A stretch of DNA of 63,718 bases from an uncultured Eubacteriales bacterium (lineage in GTDB: Bacteria > Bacillota > Clostridia > Oscillospirales > Acutalibacteraceae): positions 1 through 63,718 of the forward strand of contig CAKUVH010000008.1 of the NCBI GenBank assembly GCA_934695425.1, given 5' to 3'. Each line of letters begins with the position of its first letter. Position 1 is the stretch's first letter. Shown here one piece after another: positions 35,101-44,089 of this stretch. Position numbers and translations under genes: made by a program. The notes under the pieces were generated by a model. That model saw nothing but the letters and a program-made list of their open reading frames with translations. It did no database searches and was not told the DNA's origin.

Positions 35101-37462
35101 GGACTTAGGCATTGCCAGCAAAGAAGTAATCGCGCTTTTAAAAGGGCACCTTGGCGAAGAGAAAAAACACATGACAGCTCTTACGGAAGATGAATTGAAT
35201 TTCATATTTGAATACTATACTCAGAAAAACGAAGTAGAAAATTTTGACGAATATTTTTCTGCTAAAAACAATAAACCTGAAGCCGAAAAAGAAGATAATA
35301 CCGCTAAATCGGCTAAGAAATCAAAAACTGTTTCGGCAAAAAAATCGGATAAAAAATCAACATCTTCGGAAACTAATGTTAAAAATTCCAAAAATGAGCA
35401 TCCTAAAAATCAAAATGCACAAAAACCAAAATTCGAAAATAAAATCATTTTAACAGGAAGCTCGGAAAATTCTCAACCTGAACAGGAAATTTCGGACGGA
35501 TTGGTTATAAACACCAGAAATGTTAACGTGAATATAGATAAATACAATGAAAAATACGATAAAATCGCATCCGAAAAAATCAAGAGCGATAATACTACTA
35601 CCAAGCAAAAAATCGTTCAAAAATCCCAGCAAAGAAATAAATTTAAAAATGCAAAAAGAGAAACCGAAGCCGAGAGACTTCGCCGCATAGCTGAAGAAAG
35701 AAAATCAAAACCTTTAACAGTGTCCATTCCGGATGAAATAACAGTTGGAGAACTTGCATCAAGGCTCAAAGCTACTGCTGCGGAAGTTATTAAAAAGCTC
35801 ATGATGATGGGCGTTATGGCGTCAATAAACGATACTATTGACTTTGACACCGCAAGCCTTGTCGCTATGGAATTCCACGCAAAAATAGAAAAAGAAGAAA
35901 CTGTAAGCATTGAAGAATTGATAATCGATGACAGCGAAGACAAAAAAGAAGATTTAAAACCGCGTGCTCCGGTAGTTGTAGTAATGGGACACGTAGATCA
36001 CGGAAAAACTTCGCTTTTGGACGCTATACGTCACGCAGATGTTACTTCGACGGAAGCCGGTGGAATCACGCAGCATATCGGTGCATATACAGTCAACGCA
36101 AACGGCAGAGATATAACATTCTTAGATACACCCGGGCATGAAGCATTTACAACCATGCGTGCAAGAGGAGCCGAAGTAACTGATATAGCTATTTTGGTAG
36201 TAGCGGCAGATGACGGAATTAAACCGCAAACCGTTGAAGCTATAAATCACGCAAAGGCTGCAAAAGTTTCGATTATCGTTGCGATAAACAAAATGGACAA
36301 AGAAGGCGCAAACCCCGAAAAAGTCATGCAACAACTTACAGAACACGATATTTTGCCGGAAGAATGGGGCGGCGACACTCCGTGCATAAAAGTATCTGCA
36401 AAGAAAAATCAAGGTATCGACGAACTTTTGGAAATGGTACTTTTAATTGCGGACTTGAAAGAGCTCAAAGCTAATCCGAACCGTCACGCTAAGGGAACTG
36501 TAATCGAGGCTAAGCTCGATAAAGGAAGAGGGCCTGTTGCGACTATTCTTATTCAAAACGGTACACTTAAGGTCGGAGATATTATCGTGGCAGGAACTGC
36601 AGTAGGACGTGTTCGTGCTATGACAAATGACAAAGGCCTTAGAGTAAAAACAGCCGGGCCATCAACTCCTGTAGAAATTACCGGTCTAGACGTGGTACCG
36701 ACAGGCGGAGACACTGTTAATGCTGTTTCGGACGAAAAACTTGCAAGAGAACTCGTCGATCAAAGAAGAAACGCAATCAAAGAAGCTGAATTTAACAGCA
36801 GAACTAAAATTACTCTTGATAATTTGTTTGACCAAATGCAAGAGGGCGATGTAAAAGAACTTAAAGTTATCGTAAAAGGTGACGTTCAAGGTTCGGTAGA
36901 AGCCGTAAAACAATCTTTGGAAAAAATATCCAACCCTGAAGTAAGAGTACATGTAATTCACAGCGGAGTAGGAGCGATAAATGAATCCGACGTAATGCTT
37001 GCAAACGCTTCAAATGCTATTATCGTAGGATTTAACATAAGGCCTGAACCCGATGCAGCAGAAAACGCCAAGCGTTATGGGGTTGATATGAGGCTGTACA
37101 GAATTATATATGAATGCATTGAAGAAATTAAATCCGCTATGAAAGGTATGCTTGCTCCGAAAATAAGAGAGGTAGATCTCGGGCGTGCCGAATGCAGAGA
37201 AGTTTACAAAATATCAAGCGTCGGAACAATTGCGGGATGCTATATTCTTTCGGGTAAAGTTACAAGAAATTCCAAGATAAGAGTTGTAAGAGACGGCGTT
37301 ATAATATGCGAAGATGAAATTTCGTCTTTAAAACGCTTTAAGGATGATGCTAAGGAAGTTGCTCAAGGATTTGAATGCGGAATCGGTTTGGTTAATTTCA
37401 ACGATATAAAAATCGGAGATATTTTCGAAGCATTTATAATGGAAGAATACCGCGAAGATTAA
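35069..37462 (+). CDS. infB: Translation initiation factor IF-2
   Basis: 797 residues. The N-terminal ~290 are a Lys/Glu/Asn-rich variable region plus the IF2_N helix-turn (YRVHEVAKDLGIASKEVIALL). The G domain begins at GHVDHGKT (about residue 308) with DTPGHEAF and NKMDK; domains II to IV follow, including the C-terminal initiator-tRNA-binding domain. It delivers fMet-tRNA to the 30S subunit. Length and motifs are complete. Confidence 0.97.
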   Translation: MIKYRVHEVAKDLGIASKEVIALLKGHLGEEKKHMTALTEDELNFIFEYYTQKNEVENFDEYFSAKNNKPEAEKEDNTAKSAKKSKTVSAKKSDKKSTSSETNVKNSKNEHPKNQNAQKPKFENKIILTGSSENSQPEQEISDGLVINTRNVNVNIDKYNEKYDKIASEKIKSDNTTTKQKIVQKSQQRNKFKNAKRETEAERLRRIAEERKSKPLTVSIPDEITVGELASRLKATAAEVIKKLMMMGVMASINDTIDFDTASLVAMEFHAKIEKEETVSIEELIIDDSEDKKEDLKPRAPVVVVMGHVDHGKTSLLDAIRHADVTSTEAGGITQHIGAYTVNANGRDITFLDTPGHEAFTTMRARGAEVTDIAILVVAADDGIKPQTVEAINHAKAAKVSIIVAINKMDKEGANPEKVMQQLTEHDILPEEWGGDTPCIKVSAKKNQGIDELLEMVLLIADLKELKANPNRHAKGTVIEAKLDKGRGPVATILIQNGTLKVGDIIVAGTAVGRVRAMTNDKGLRVKTAGPSTPVEITGLDVVPTGGDTVNAVSDEKLARELVDQRRNAIKEAEFNSRTKITLDNLFDQMQEGDVKELKVIVKGDVQGSVEAVKQSLEKISNPEVRVHVIHSGVGAINESDVMLANASNAIIVGFNIRPEPDAAENAKRYGVDMRLYRIIYECIEEIKSAMKGMLAPKIREVDLGRAECREVYKISSVGTIAGCYILSGKVTRNSKIRVVRDGVIICEDEISSLKRFKDDAKEVAQGFECGIGLVNFNDIKIGDIFEAFIMEEYRED

Positions 37463-37478
37463 AAAATCGGAGGTTTTT

Positions 37479-37826
37479 ATGTCTAGCCATAGGTCAGAAC
37501 ATAATTTTGAAAACATAAAAAGAGAAATCACAGCAATAATAAGGGAGCTAAAAGATCCACGACTCAAAAATATGTTTTTGAGCATAATAAAAATTGCTCC
37601 CTCGCATGACGGGTCCAGCTACAGAGTGTTTGTAAGTGCGCTGGAAGGCATGGAAAAATCAAAAGAGGCAGTAGAGATTCTTAATGTTGCCAAAGGATTT
37701 ATAAGGTCAGAAATTGGCAACAGATTGAGACTAAGATACGTTCCGAGCATTACATTTATCCCGACGGATTCGATTGAATACGGGATAAATATGTCCAAAA
37801 AAATTGATGAATTACTTTCAAAATAA
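37479..37826 (+). CDS. rbfA: Ribosome-binding factor A
   Basis: 115 residues of KH-like fold; the ITAIIRELKDPRLKN start and LRLRYVPSITFIPTDSIEYG end are family signatures. Needed for 16S rRNA 5' maturation and cold adaptation. Its end overlaps the start of the long reading frame of nrnA, whose true start is later. Confidence 0.95.
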   Translation: MSSHRSEHNFENIKREITAIIRELKDPRLKNMFLSIIKIAPSHDGSSYRVFVSALEGMEKSKEAVEILNVAKGFIRSEIGNRLRLRYVPSITFIPTDSIEYGINMSKKIDELLSK

Positions 37827-37839
37827 AGGAATATCGTTT

Positions 37840-38793
37840 ATGGAATCCAATAAAAAAATCGTATCATATTTAAAGAGCAATGATTTCTTTTATATAATCA
37901 CTCACATGTACCCCGACGGAGATGCGCTGGGCTCGGCTTTTGGGCTTTGCCTGGCTCTTCAAAGGCTCGGTAAGCACGCCAAAGTTTTGAACGAGGATGA
38001 CATACCTAAAAAATTTAGATTTTTGTATGATTATGTAAAGAAAGAAGATTTTGAATGTAAATCTGTAATTTCGGTAGACCTTGCAGAGGCGGCGCTTTTA
38101 AGACCGGAACTAAAAATATACGAAGATAAAATTGATGTTTGCATAGACCATCACAAAGTGAATAAATTCAAGGCTCCCCTATCTTGCATCAATTCTTCTG
38201 CGGCGGCATGCTGCGAGATAATTTACAGAATTATAAAAGATTTGGGTGTAGATATAGACAAAGAAATTGCGGCGTGTTTATACACGGGGATTTCGACCGA
38301 CACAGGATGTTTTGAATATTCTAACACATCAGTGGATTCGCATTATATAGCCGCAAAACTGATGGAATGCGGAGCGCCGGTCGCAAAGATAAACGAAAGT
38401 ATTTTTACAAAAAAATCACGCATAAAACTGGAAACAGAAAAAAATATGTACAAGAATTTGGTGTATTTTTTTAGTGACAAATGTGCGATAACTCACATAT
38501 CTATAAATGAAATGGAAAAAATAGGAATAACAGACAACGAGCTCGACGGAATCGCATCTATTCCGATTAAAATTGAAGGCGTAGAAATAGGAATTACTTT
38601 GAGGGAAAAAGTCGGAGGAATCTATAAGGCATCCGTCAGGACTTCTGAAAATATTGATGCGAGTAAATTTTGTGAGTATTTTCAAGGCGGCGGTCATCAG
38701 CGTGCGGCCGGATTCACGATAAGCGGGGATGTTTCGGAAATTTATGAGAAGATAAATGATGTTCTGATCCATGAATTTGGGTGGAAAAAATGA
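37840..38793 (+). CDS. nrnA: DHH phosphoesterase NrnA (nanoRNase / pAp phosphatase)
   Basis: 317 residues from the ATG at 37840, which has an AAAGGAA site; a longer frame from 37804 lies inside rbfA and is less likely. DHH motif CIDHHKVN (about residue 110), upstream metal ligands ITHMYPDGDALGSA and SVDLAEA, and the DHHA1 domain with FQGGGHQRAAGFTI. Degrades very short RNAs and 3'-phosphoadenosine 5'-phosphate. Confidence 0.95.
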   Translation: MESNKKIVSYLKSNDFFYIITHMYPDGDALGSAFGLCLALQRLGKHAKVLNEDDIPKKFRFLYDYVKKEDFECKSVISVDLAEAALLRPELKIYEDKIDVCIDHHKVNKFKAPLSCINSSAAACCEIIYRIIKDLGVDIDKEIAACLYTGISTDTGCFEYSNTSVDSHYIAAKLMECGAPVAKINESIFTKKSRIKLETEKNMYKNLVYFFSDKCAITHISINEMEKIGITDNELDGIASIPIKIEGVEIGITLREKVGGIYKASVRTSENIDASKFCEYFQGGGHQRAAGFTISGDVSEIYEKINDVLIHEFGWKK

Positions 38794-39698
38794 ACGGAAT
38801 TATTATTGTAGACAAACCGCAAAATTACACCTCGTTCGATGTAATTGCTGTGCTAAGAAAGAAATTAAATCAGAAAAAAATAGGCCATATGGGCACGCTG
38901 GATCCTATGGCCACGGGAGTTCTGCCGATTGTAGTCGGAGATGCGGCTAAATTTCAGATTTACTCAACTAACCACGACAAAGAATACATTGCAAGAATTA
39001 AACTAGGGATCTCGACGGATTCTTTGGACACTACCGGGAATGTTCTTCTGGAAAAAGAATGCCATGTAAACGAGAAAATGTTTCTTGAAGCTTTGAAACA
39101 ATTTACGGGGGACATAAAACAGGTCCCGCCTATGTTCTCGGCGATAAAAATAAATGGCAAAAAATTATACGAGCTTGCTCGAAAAGGTGTAGAAGTGAAG
39201 CGAGAAGAACGAAGTGTTAAAATATATGATTTAAAGCTTTTAAACTTTGATGAAAAAAATCAAGAGGCAGAAATTAAGGTACTTTGTTCTCAAGGAACTT
39301 ACATAAGGGCTTTATGTCGGGATATAGGCGAAAAATTAGATTGCCCGGCTGCAATGTCGTATTTAAGAAGGACTTTGTCCGGCGGATTTAGAATAGAAAG
39401 CAGCATATCGTTAGAAAAATTAAAAGATTTATCAAAAGAAAAAATATGTGAAGATTATTTATTGCCAACCGACATGTTATTACGAGGGTACGATAAAATA
39501 GAAATTTCAAAAGCACAAGCCGAAAGATTTAAAAACGGCGGTGCGCTATCGCTTTCGAGATTACATTTGAAAAGTGAATTTCAAAACGAAGAAATATATA
39601 GATTGTACTGCGAAAATAATTTTATAGGGGTCGGAAAAACAAACACTCTAAAAGAGGAATTAAAAGTTTTAAAGTGCATTCATTCTGAAAATAAATAA
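38790..39698 (+). CDS. truB: tRNA pseudouridine-55 synthase
   Basis: 302 residues from the ATG at 38790, which overlaps the nrnA stop as ATGA; a GTG nine bases earlier is possible. The catalytic aspartate lies in GHMGTLDPMATGVL (about residue 42), followed by YIARIKLGISTDSLDTTG and the C-terminal PUA-like part. Makes pseudouridine 55 in tRNA. Confidence 0.95.
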   Translation: MNGIIIVDKPQNYTSFDVIAVLRKKLNQKKIGHMGTLDPMATGVLPIVVGDAAKFQIYSTNHDKEYIARIKLGISTDSLDTTGNVLLEKECHVNEKMFLEALKQFTGDIKQVPPMFSAIKINGKKLYELARKGVEVKREERSVKIYDLKLLNFDEKNQEAEIKVLCSQGTYIRALCRDIGEKLDCPAAMSYLRRTLSGGFRIESSISLEKLKDLSKEKICEDYLLPTDMLLRGYDKIEISKAQAERFKNGGALSLSRLHLKSEFQNEEIYRLYCENNFIGVGKTNTLKEELKVLKCIHSENK

Positions 39699-39727
39699 AT
39701 ATAAATGGTTTAAAAATCAAAAACTCG

Positions 39728-40279
39728 GTGATGAAAATGAAAATTTATAATACATTAGAAAAACAAGTATCCCCAACAGCGGTTGCGCTTGGGTATTTTG
39801 ACGGAGTTCATATAGGGCACCAAAAAGTACTGAAAAAAACCGCTAAATTCAAAAAAGAGGGTTTTATCCCTACTGTTTTTACGTTTTCTTCAAATCCAAA
39901 AACAGAAATAATGAAAATACCTGAGAAAAAAATTTTTTCAATGGCCGAAAAACAAAACGCCATGGAAAATTTGGGAATTGAAATTATGTATGTTGCGGAT
40001 TTTTCAAAGATAAAAAATATGTCCCCCGAACAATTTGTGCGCGAGGTATTATTTAAAACTTTGAATGCAAAAGTAGTAATTTGCGGATTTAATTATCATT
40101 TTGGGTCGGGAGGAATTGCGGACGCTACGGATTTAAAAAGAATCTGTTTAGACTACGGAATAACCACAAAAATAGTGAATCCGGTGTTGTTCAACAAGTC
40201 TCCTGTGAGCTCAACGAGAATACGCAAGGCTTTGATGGAAGGAAATACTTTTGAATTGCAAAACATGCTAAGAAAATAA
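39728..40279 (+). CDS. ribF: FAD synthetase domain only (short RibF)
   Basis: 183 residues or slightly fewer (ATG at 39737 has the better GGTGAT site). It matches only the N-terminal FMN adenylyltransferase half of RibF: LGYFDGVHIGHQKVL with the nucleotide-binding GxxDGVHxGH, then GFNYHFGSG and the SSTRIRKALMEGN motif. The riboflavin-kinase half (about 120 residues) is absent, and a terminator follows at once, so there is no lost piece downstream. It would need a separate kinase to supply FMN. Last gene of the operon. Confidence 0.9.
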   Translation: MMKMKIYNTLEKQVSPTAVALGYFDGVHIGHQKVLKKTAKFKKEGFIPTVFTFSSNPKTEIMKIPEKKIFSMAEKQNAMENLGIEIMYVADFSKIKNMSPEQFVREVLFKTLNAKVVICGFNYHFGSGGIADATDLKRICLDYGITTKIVNPVLFNKSPVSSTRIRKALMEGNTFELQNMLRK

Positions 40280-40281
40280 AA

Positions 40282-40316
40282 AAACTATCCTTTTTTGTTA
40301 TGAAAGAGGATAGTTT
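40282..40316. terminator. Bidirectional terminator between ribF and ogg
   Basis: Arms AAACTATCCT and AGGATAGTTT extended by T-rich/A-rich pairing, with T tracts leaving on both strands. Serves the two convergent genes. Confidence 0.8.
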
Positions 40317-40321
40317 ATTAT

Positions 40322-41167
40322 TTATTCAAAAATTTCAGGATTCGAACGAGAGTAATGATAAAGATATTGCTGGGCTATTCCGGCGTAATCTCCGAAAATT
40401 TCGGGAGTTTGACCGGGGAAAAAATAATCCATTACTCTTTTCATCCAGACGTCCATGGGAAAAGATTCCAGACGATGCATACCGTAAAGCAAAACGCAAT
40501 CGGCGACTTTGTTGCCTACGCCCTTTATTTTTTTCAATTCTTCGCGAGCGTTTTCAATGGGCATAGTACTGATTTTTTGAAGATTTACCTCTCCTGAAGC
40601 GATTTTCTGCGCTGCATCTATGATATACTTTGCTCTAAAGCCGCTTTTTATGGGTTGCAAATCATTTTCGTTTAGAAGAGATAATTTTTCTGCAGTCGGG
40701 AAAGAATAATTATTTTCTAATTTATTTCCAAATTGCTCACATAAAGACGAAATAATTTTTTTAATACGAGGAATATTATTATTTTGAGAAATTATAAACG
40801 AGCACAAAGTCTCCCAGAAATCTTGTTTCAAAATGCGTATCCCCGGACAAAACTCATATGCTTTTTTGAGGACAGGATTAAAATTAGAAAAGTTCTCACC
40901 GATTTTTTTATAATCAGTGGAAAAATCGAAATAATTCTTCCATATCGAATTGAATTTTTCTGTGGTAGTACCGGTAAAAATAATTTCTTCATCTTCGGAA
41001 AATACTTCAAGCTCCCTATCAAAAGCAACGCCGCTGTAAGAATTTCCGTTTTTATTCCAACGAAAACATTGACCACAGTCAAAAGTCTGACTTAGGTCAA
41101 AGTTTGAAACATATTCAATAAAAACTTTTTCGTCCGAATTTTTATCCTTGACAAAAATTTTAGGCAT
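40322..41167 (-). CDS. ogg: 8-oxoguanine DNA glycosylase / AP lyase
   Basis: 281 residues from ATG 41167; a longer frame (to 41209) lies within rpmB and is unlikely. OGG_N domain at the start (QTFDCGQCFRWNK), then the helix-hairpin-helix GPD fold with IKGVGNKVADCVLLYGM (catalytic Lys) and FPMDVWMKRV (catalytic Asp). Removes 8-oxoguanine from DNA. Its start overlaps the rpmB stop by 8 bases, which couples it to rpmB. Confidence 0.93.
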   Translation of the reverse strand: MPKIFVKDKNSDEKVFIEYVSNFDLSQTFDCGQCFRWNKNGNSYSGVAFDRELEVFSEDEEIIFTGTTTEKFNSIWKNYFDFSTDYKKIGENFSNFNPVLKKAYEFCPGIRILKQDFWETLCSFIISQNNNIPRIKKIISSLCEQFGNKLENNYSFPTAEKLSLLNENDLQPIKSGFRAKYIIDAAQKIASGEVNLQKISTMPIENAREELKKIKGVGNKVADCVLLYGMHRLESFPMDVWMKRVMDYFFPGQTPEIFGDYAGIAQQYLYHYSRSNPEIFE

Positions 41168-41348
41168 TTTCAGAAACTTTGCCTGAACGCATACATCTGG
41201 TGCAAGCATATAAACGCATTGGAGTTCCGTTTACAACTGCTCTGACTCTTCTTACGTTAGGTTTCCACATTTTATTTGCACGTCTGTGAGAGTGCGAAAC
41301 TTTTATTCCAAAAGCTACTGCTTTTCCACAAAGTTGACATTTTGCCAT
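41160..41348 (-). CDS. rpmB: 50S ribosomal protein L28
   Basis: 62 residues, normal. MAKCQLCGKAVAFGIKVSHS and the four cysteines (CQLC near the start, CTRC near the end) show the zinc-binding form of L28. Own promoter at 41440-41468 and a leader with a short hairpin ending in a T run that could attenuate transcription. Confidence 0.97.
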   Translation of the reverse strand: MAKCQLCGKAVAFGIKVSHSHRRANKMWKPNVRRVRAVVNGTPMRLYACTRCMRSGKVSENA

Positions 41349-41439
41349 AATTAATTTCTCCTTACCATTATTATATTAATATTTAAGACCTAAAAAAACT
41401 TATTTTTGCACTTAAGTTCTTTTTATTCCGCTTAGTTTT

Positions 41440-41468
41440 ATAATATCAAATAATTTATCTAATTGCAA
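41440..41468 (-). promoter_or_regulatory. rpmB promoter
   Basis: On the minus strand TTGCAA (41463-41468), 17 bases, TATTAT (41440-41445). The ~90-base leader includes AACTTA...TAAGTT followed by a T run, a possible attenuator. Confidence 0.6.
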
Positions 41469-41487
41469 GGACTGTTATGATTTTATT

Positions 41488-42192
41488 TTATAAATCTTCC
41501 AAAAAACTATTTTTCATACTTTGTAAAACATTAATCATGTAACAATCCACGTCGTATTTTTCACAAATGTTGAAGCTAAAAAACTGAATAATATCATCAA
41601 TAAAATTTTTTATTTCGGAAAATATTTCTAAAATTTTAAATTTAAAATCGTATTCTTTTTTGCTCTCCAGGATTTGGATTTCTTCTGTACTTAAAACCGT
41701 GCCAAGTTCGTCTTTGCCTTGAGCGGCGGGGACGCACATTGGCGGGAACATAACGCACCACCAGTTTTTGCCTTTGCCCTCACCTATTACTATTCTAAGC
41801 GCATCGTAAACGCCTGCAGGCATTGAAATATCGTCGTAAGTGCGGGTATTAAAGTACATACGGGTTAAGTATATTTCGACGGGATAATCATAGCCATTTG
41901 ATTTAATTTCATCAATAGCGGCTTTTTTAATATTTTCAATATTTTCTTCGGTTAATTTTTCGACACATGTCAAATTTTCGACATCTTTAAATTTACTTCC
42001 GAAATCGTTTAAAATTCTGTCGCGAACCTTCAATTTTAAATCCTGGTCAAAGTTGCAATCGGAATTTGCTATTATATGTAGTCTGAAAATTTTATCGCTT
42101 ATACATTCACACCTGTTAAAAAATCCGGTAAATGAAATAAGCACTGCAATAATAAACCCTGAGATAAGCGCCTTGGCTCCGGTACTAAACAT
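41488..42192 (-). CDS. spoIIR: Stage II sporulation protein R
   Basis: 234 residues from ATG 42192, which has an AAAGGAG site; a longer frame to 42225 is open but without a site. One N-terminal export/anchor segment, then the SpoIIR domain (FRLHIIANSDCNFDQDLKLKVRD; MPAGVYDALRIVIGEGKGKNWWCVMFPP). It is made in the forespore and secreted into the intermembrane space, where it activates SpoIIGA to process pro-sigma-E. The ribosome-binding site lies inside the hairpin at 42197-42245. Confidence 0.95.
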   Translation of the reverse strand: MFSTGAKALISGFIIAVLISFTGFFNRCECISDKIFRLHIIANSDCNFDQDLKLKVRDRILNDFGSKFKDVENLTCVEKLTEENIENIKKAAIDEIKSNGYDYPVEIYLTRMYFNTRTYDDISMPAGVYDALRIVIGEGKGKNWWCVMFPPMCVPAAQGKDELGTVLSTEEIQILESKKEYDFKFKILEIFSEIKNFIDDIIQFFSFNICEKYDVDCYMINVLQSMKNSFLEDL

Positions 42193-42196
42193 AATA

Positions 42197-42245
42197 AAAA
42201 GCTCCTTTATTCTTGATTGATACAAAAAGAATAATGAGCTTTTTT
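42197..42245 (-). terminator. Terminator of the injection-system operon / spoIIR leader hairpin
   Basis: Minus strand: AAAAGCTC and TTATTCTT, an 11-base loop, then AAGAATAA and GAGCTTTT followed by T residues. It would end the contractile-system transcript. The 3' arm contains the AAAGGAG of spoIIR, so a transcript reading through would fold its own spoIIR site away. Confidence 0.7.
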
Positions 42246-42279
42246 TAATTATTTTATTCAGCTTAATAAATATTTTTTA

Positions 42280-44073
42280 TTATTCAGCCGAACTAACAAC
42301 AACATATGCAGAATCAAATTTATTTTCAAACTTAACGCTGTATGCTTTGATTTCATATACGCCCTCTTTTGAAGGTGCGGTGTAAAGTCCGTTATTATCG
42401 ATTGTACCTGTATTCGGTTCAGCCATTTCCCAACGGATTTCCTGACTGATTGCTCCATCGATGTGGCCCTCGAATCTGACTTGTTCAAGAGGTTTAACAT
42501 GAGTGGTATTCGGCGAAATGACTACTTTTACATTTTCATCTATTACCAAGTCTTCGTCCTCGTCCTTAACTTCGGTCGGTTTAATTGCCCACCATCTTAT
42601 GTCAACTGCTTGAGCGCTTGTTTTTTCAAGGAGTCTTACGCCCAATCTGACTGTACCTTTTTTGGAATTTGCGATAGCGGCAACCTTAACATTCGGAGCG
42701 GAAACGGATATTTCTTCCTTAGAGAAGATTCCTTTGTCGCCAAAAACTATGAGACCTTTATCATCTGTAAGATAATTTGCTTTGTTATCGATTGCGGTTA
42801 TGATCGCAACATTGCCTTCTCCGAGGCCGTGAACAAATTCATAGGAATAATATGCCTTACCGACTTTGGGGCTGAATCCAAGATTTATTCTTTCAACGCC
42901 TGTTGTTACATTTTCGCTTGTGGCAAGTTTTTCCTCTTCAAATACTTCGGGGATGGTTTTTTCTTTTTCTTTTATTTCCTCCGAAGATACAACCGGGGCT
43001 TTATCGGTGTCTTCGTCTATTTCTTGTAAAAGTTCAAGGAGTTCGTTGCTATAGAGATATTGATTGTATGGGTGTTTTTCAAAGCTTTCGATAAAATAAT
43101 CAAGCTGATTGCTTACAAGATGTATTTTTGCGAGGTAGATATATTTACTGTCAACATTTTCAATTGTATTTATGAAATCTCTTGAATAATAGTCTTTTAT
43201 AATTACATCACGTATCGGAGTGGTGGTAATTGCAACCGGGATGCTAAAATCTTCGGTCAAACGAGTTTCTTCCTGGCCGATTTTCAAAGAGAAAGATTTG
43301 TGGTCAATAGTTATATTTGAAGAAGCATCCGAAGCTGCATCGCAGTATATATAATAGTCTTTTGAAAAGCTTTTGTAAGTTGAAATTTCTGTTTCTTCGT
43401 AACTTACGTTTACTTCTTTTTCCCCGGTAATATTTTTAAAGAATTCACCTTGCATATTAAAATTAAAACTTACAGGAGCTTCGACGTTTTCTTTTTCGAA
43501 TAATATTGTAACTTTAAGACATTTTTTCGGGTTGACATATTTTGATATTACAGCGCTGAGTTTGATTCCTTGACTGTTATAAATCTCAACTGTTTTATTT
43601 ATGAGATAATCAAGTTTAATTTCAGGGGTTGGTTTTTGTGAAGTCAAGAAAAGTTCATAGCCTTCATTTATTCTGTTAAATTCTTCGCTCACCCCGCTGG
43701 ATTTGCCGGAACCTGCGACAGAAAATGTGGTTTCTTTTAAATCTTCTTTATAGCCTAGGCAAAGGTAAACTATTCCTTTTCCTTTATTTTCCTCAAAGCC
43801 TTTTATAACATTAAGCCTTCTGATGTACGGTTCGGGGACAACTATTTCACGTCCCATATAATCAAGCGCCATACCGGGTTCCAACGAAAAAGTTTTGTTA
43901 TCAACCAAAATAACATCTAATCCTGATACTATTCCGGAGCCTCCCATCATCTTGTTGTTAAGACGACGCTTGGAATTAAAATAATTCTGTTCGCTTTCAA
44001 AATCACGGACGGTCATGAGTTTTCCGAAAAAATAATTATTTCTTTGTGCTAGATAATACTGTTTATTCTTCAT
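42280..44073 (-). CDS. eCIS fibre-type baseplate protein with C-terminal Ig-like domain
   Basis: 597 residues. The start (NNYFFGKLMTVRDFESEQNY, then KRRLNNKMMGGSGIVSGLDV and DYMGREIVV) is the form I know from proteins encoded at the baseplate end of extracellular contractile injection systems. A middle part (~395-500) looks like a beta-sandwich, and the last ~85 residues are a bacterial Ig-like domain (VKPLEQVRFEGH ... NNGLYTAPS). This could carry target recognition, as fibre proteins do. Last gene of the operon. Confidence 0.75.
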   Translation of the reverse strand: MKNKQYYLAQRNNYFFGKLMTVRDFESEQNYFNSKRRLNNKMMGGSGIVSGLDVILVDNKTFSLEPGMALDYMGREIVVPEPYIRRLNVIKGFEENKGKGIVYLCLGYKEDLKETTFSVAGSGKSSGVSEEFNRINEGYELFLTSQKPTPEIKLDYLINKTVEIYNSQGIKLSAVISKYVNPKKCLKVTILFEKENVEAPVSFNFNMQGEFFKNITGEKEVNVSYEETEISTYKSFSKDYYIYCDAASDASSNITIDHKSFSLKIGQEETRLTEDFSIPVAITTTPIRDVIIKDYYSRDFINTIENVDSKYIYLAKIHLVSNQLDYFIESFEKHPYNQYLYSNELLELLQEIDEDTDKAPVVSSEEIKEKEKTIPEVFEEEKLATSENVTTGVERINLGFSPKVGKAYYSYEFVHGLGEGNVAIITAIDNKANYLTDDKGLIVFGDKGIFSKEEISVSAPNVKVAAIANSKKGTVRLGVRLLEKTSAQAVDIRWWAIKPTEVKDEDEDLVIDENVKVVISPNTTHVKPLEQVRFEGHIDGAISQEIRWEMAEPNTGTIDNNGLYTAPSKEGVYEIKAYSVKFENKFDSAYVVVSSAE

Positions 44074-44089
44074 TTTTTTTCCTCTTTTC

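Noticed and set aside
40279..40322. Frameshifted riboflavin-kinase half of ribF
   Set aside because: The 43 bases after the stop are a terminator, then ogg on the other strand. No kinase motif in any frame.
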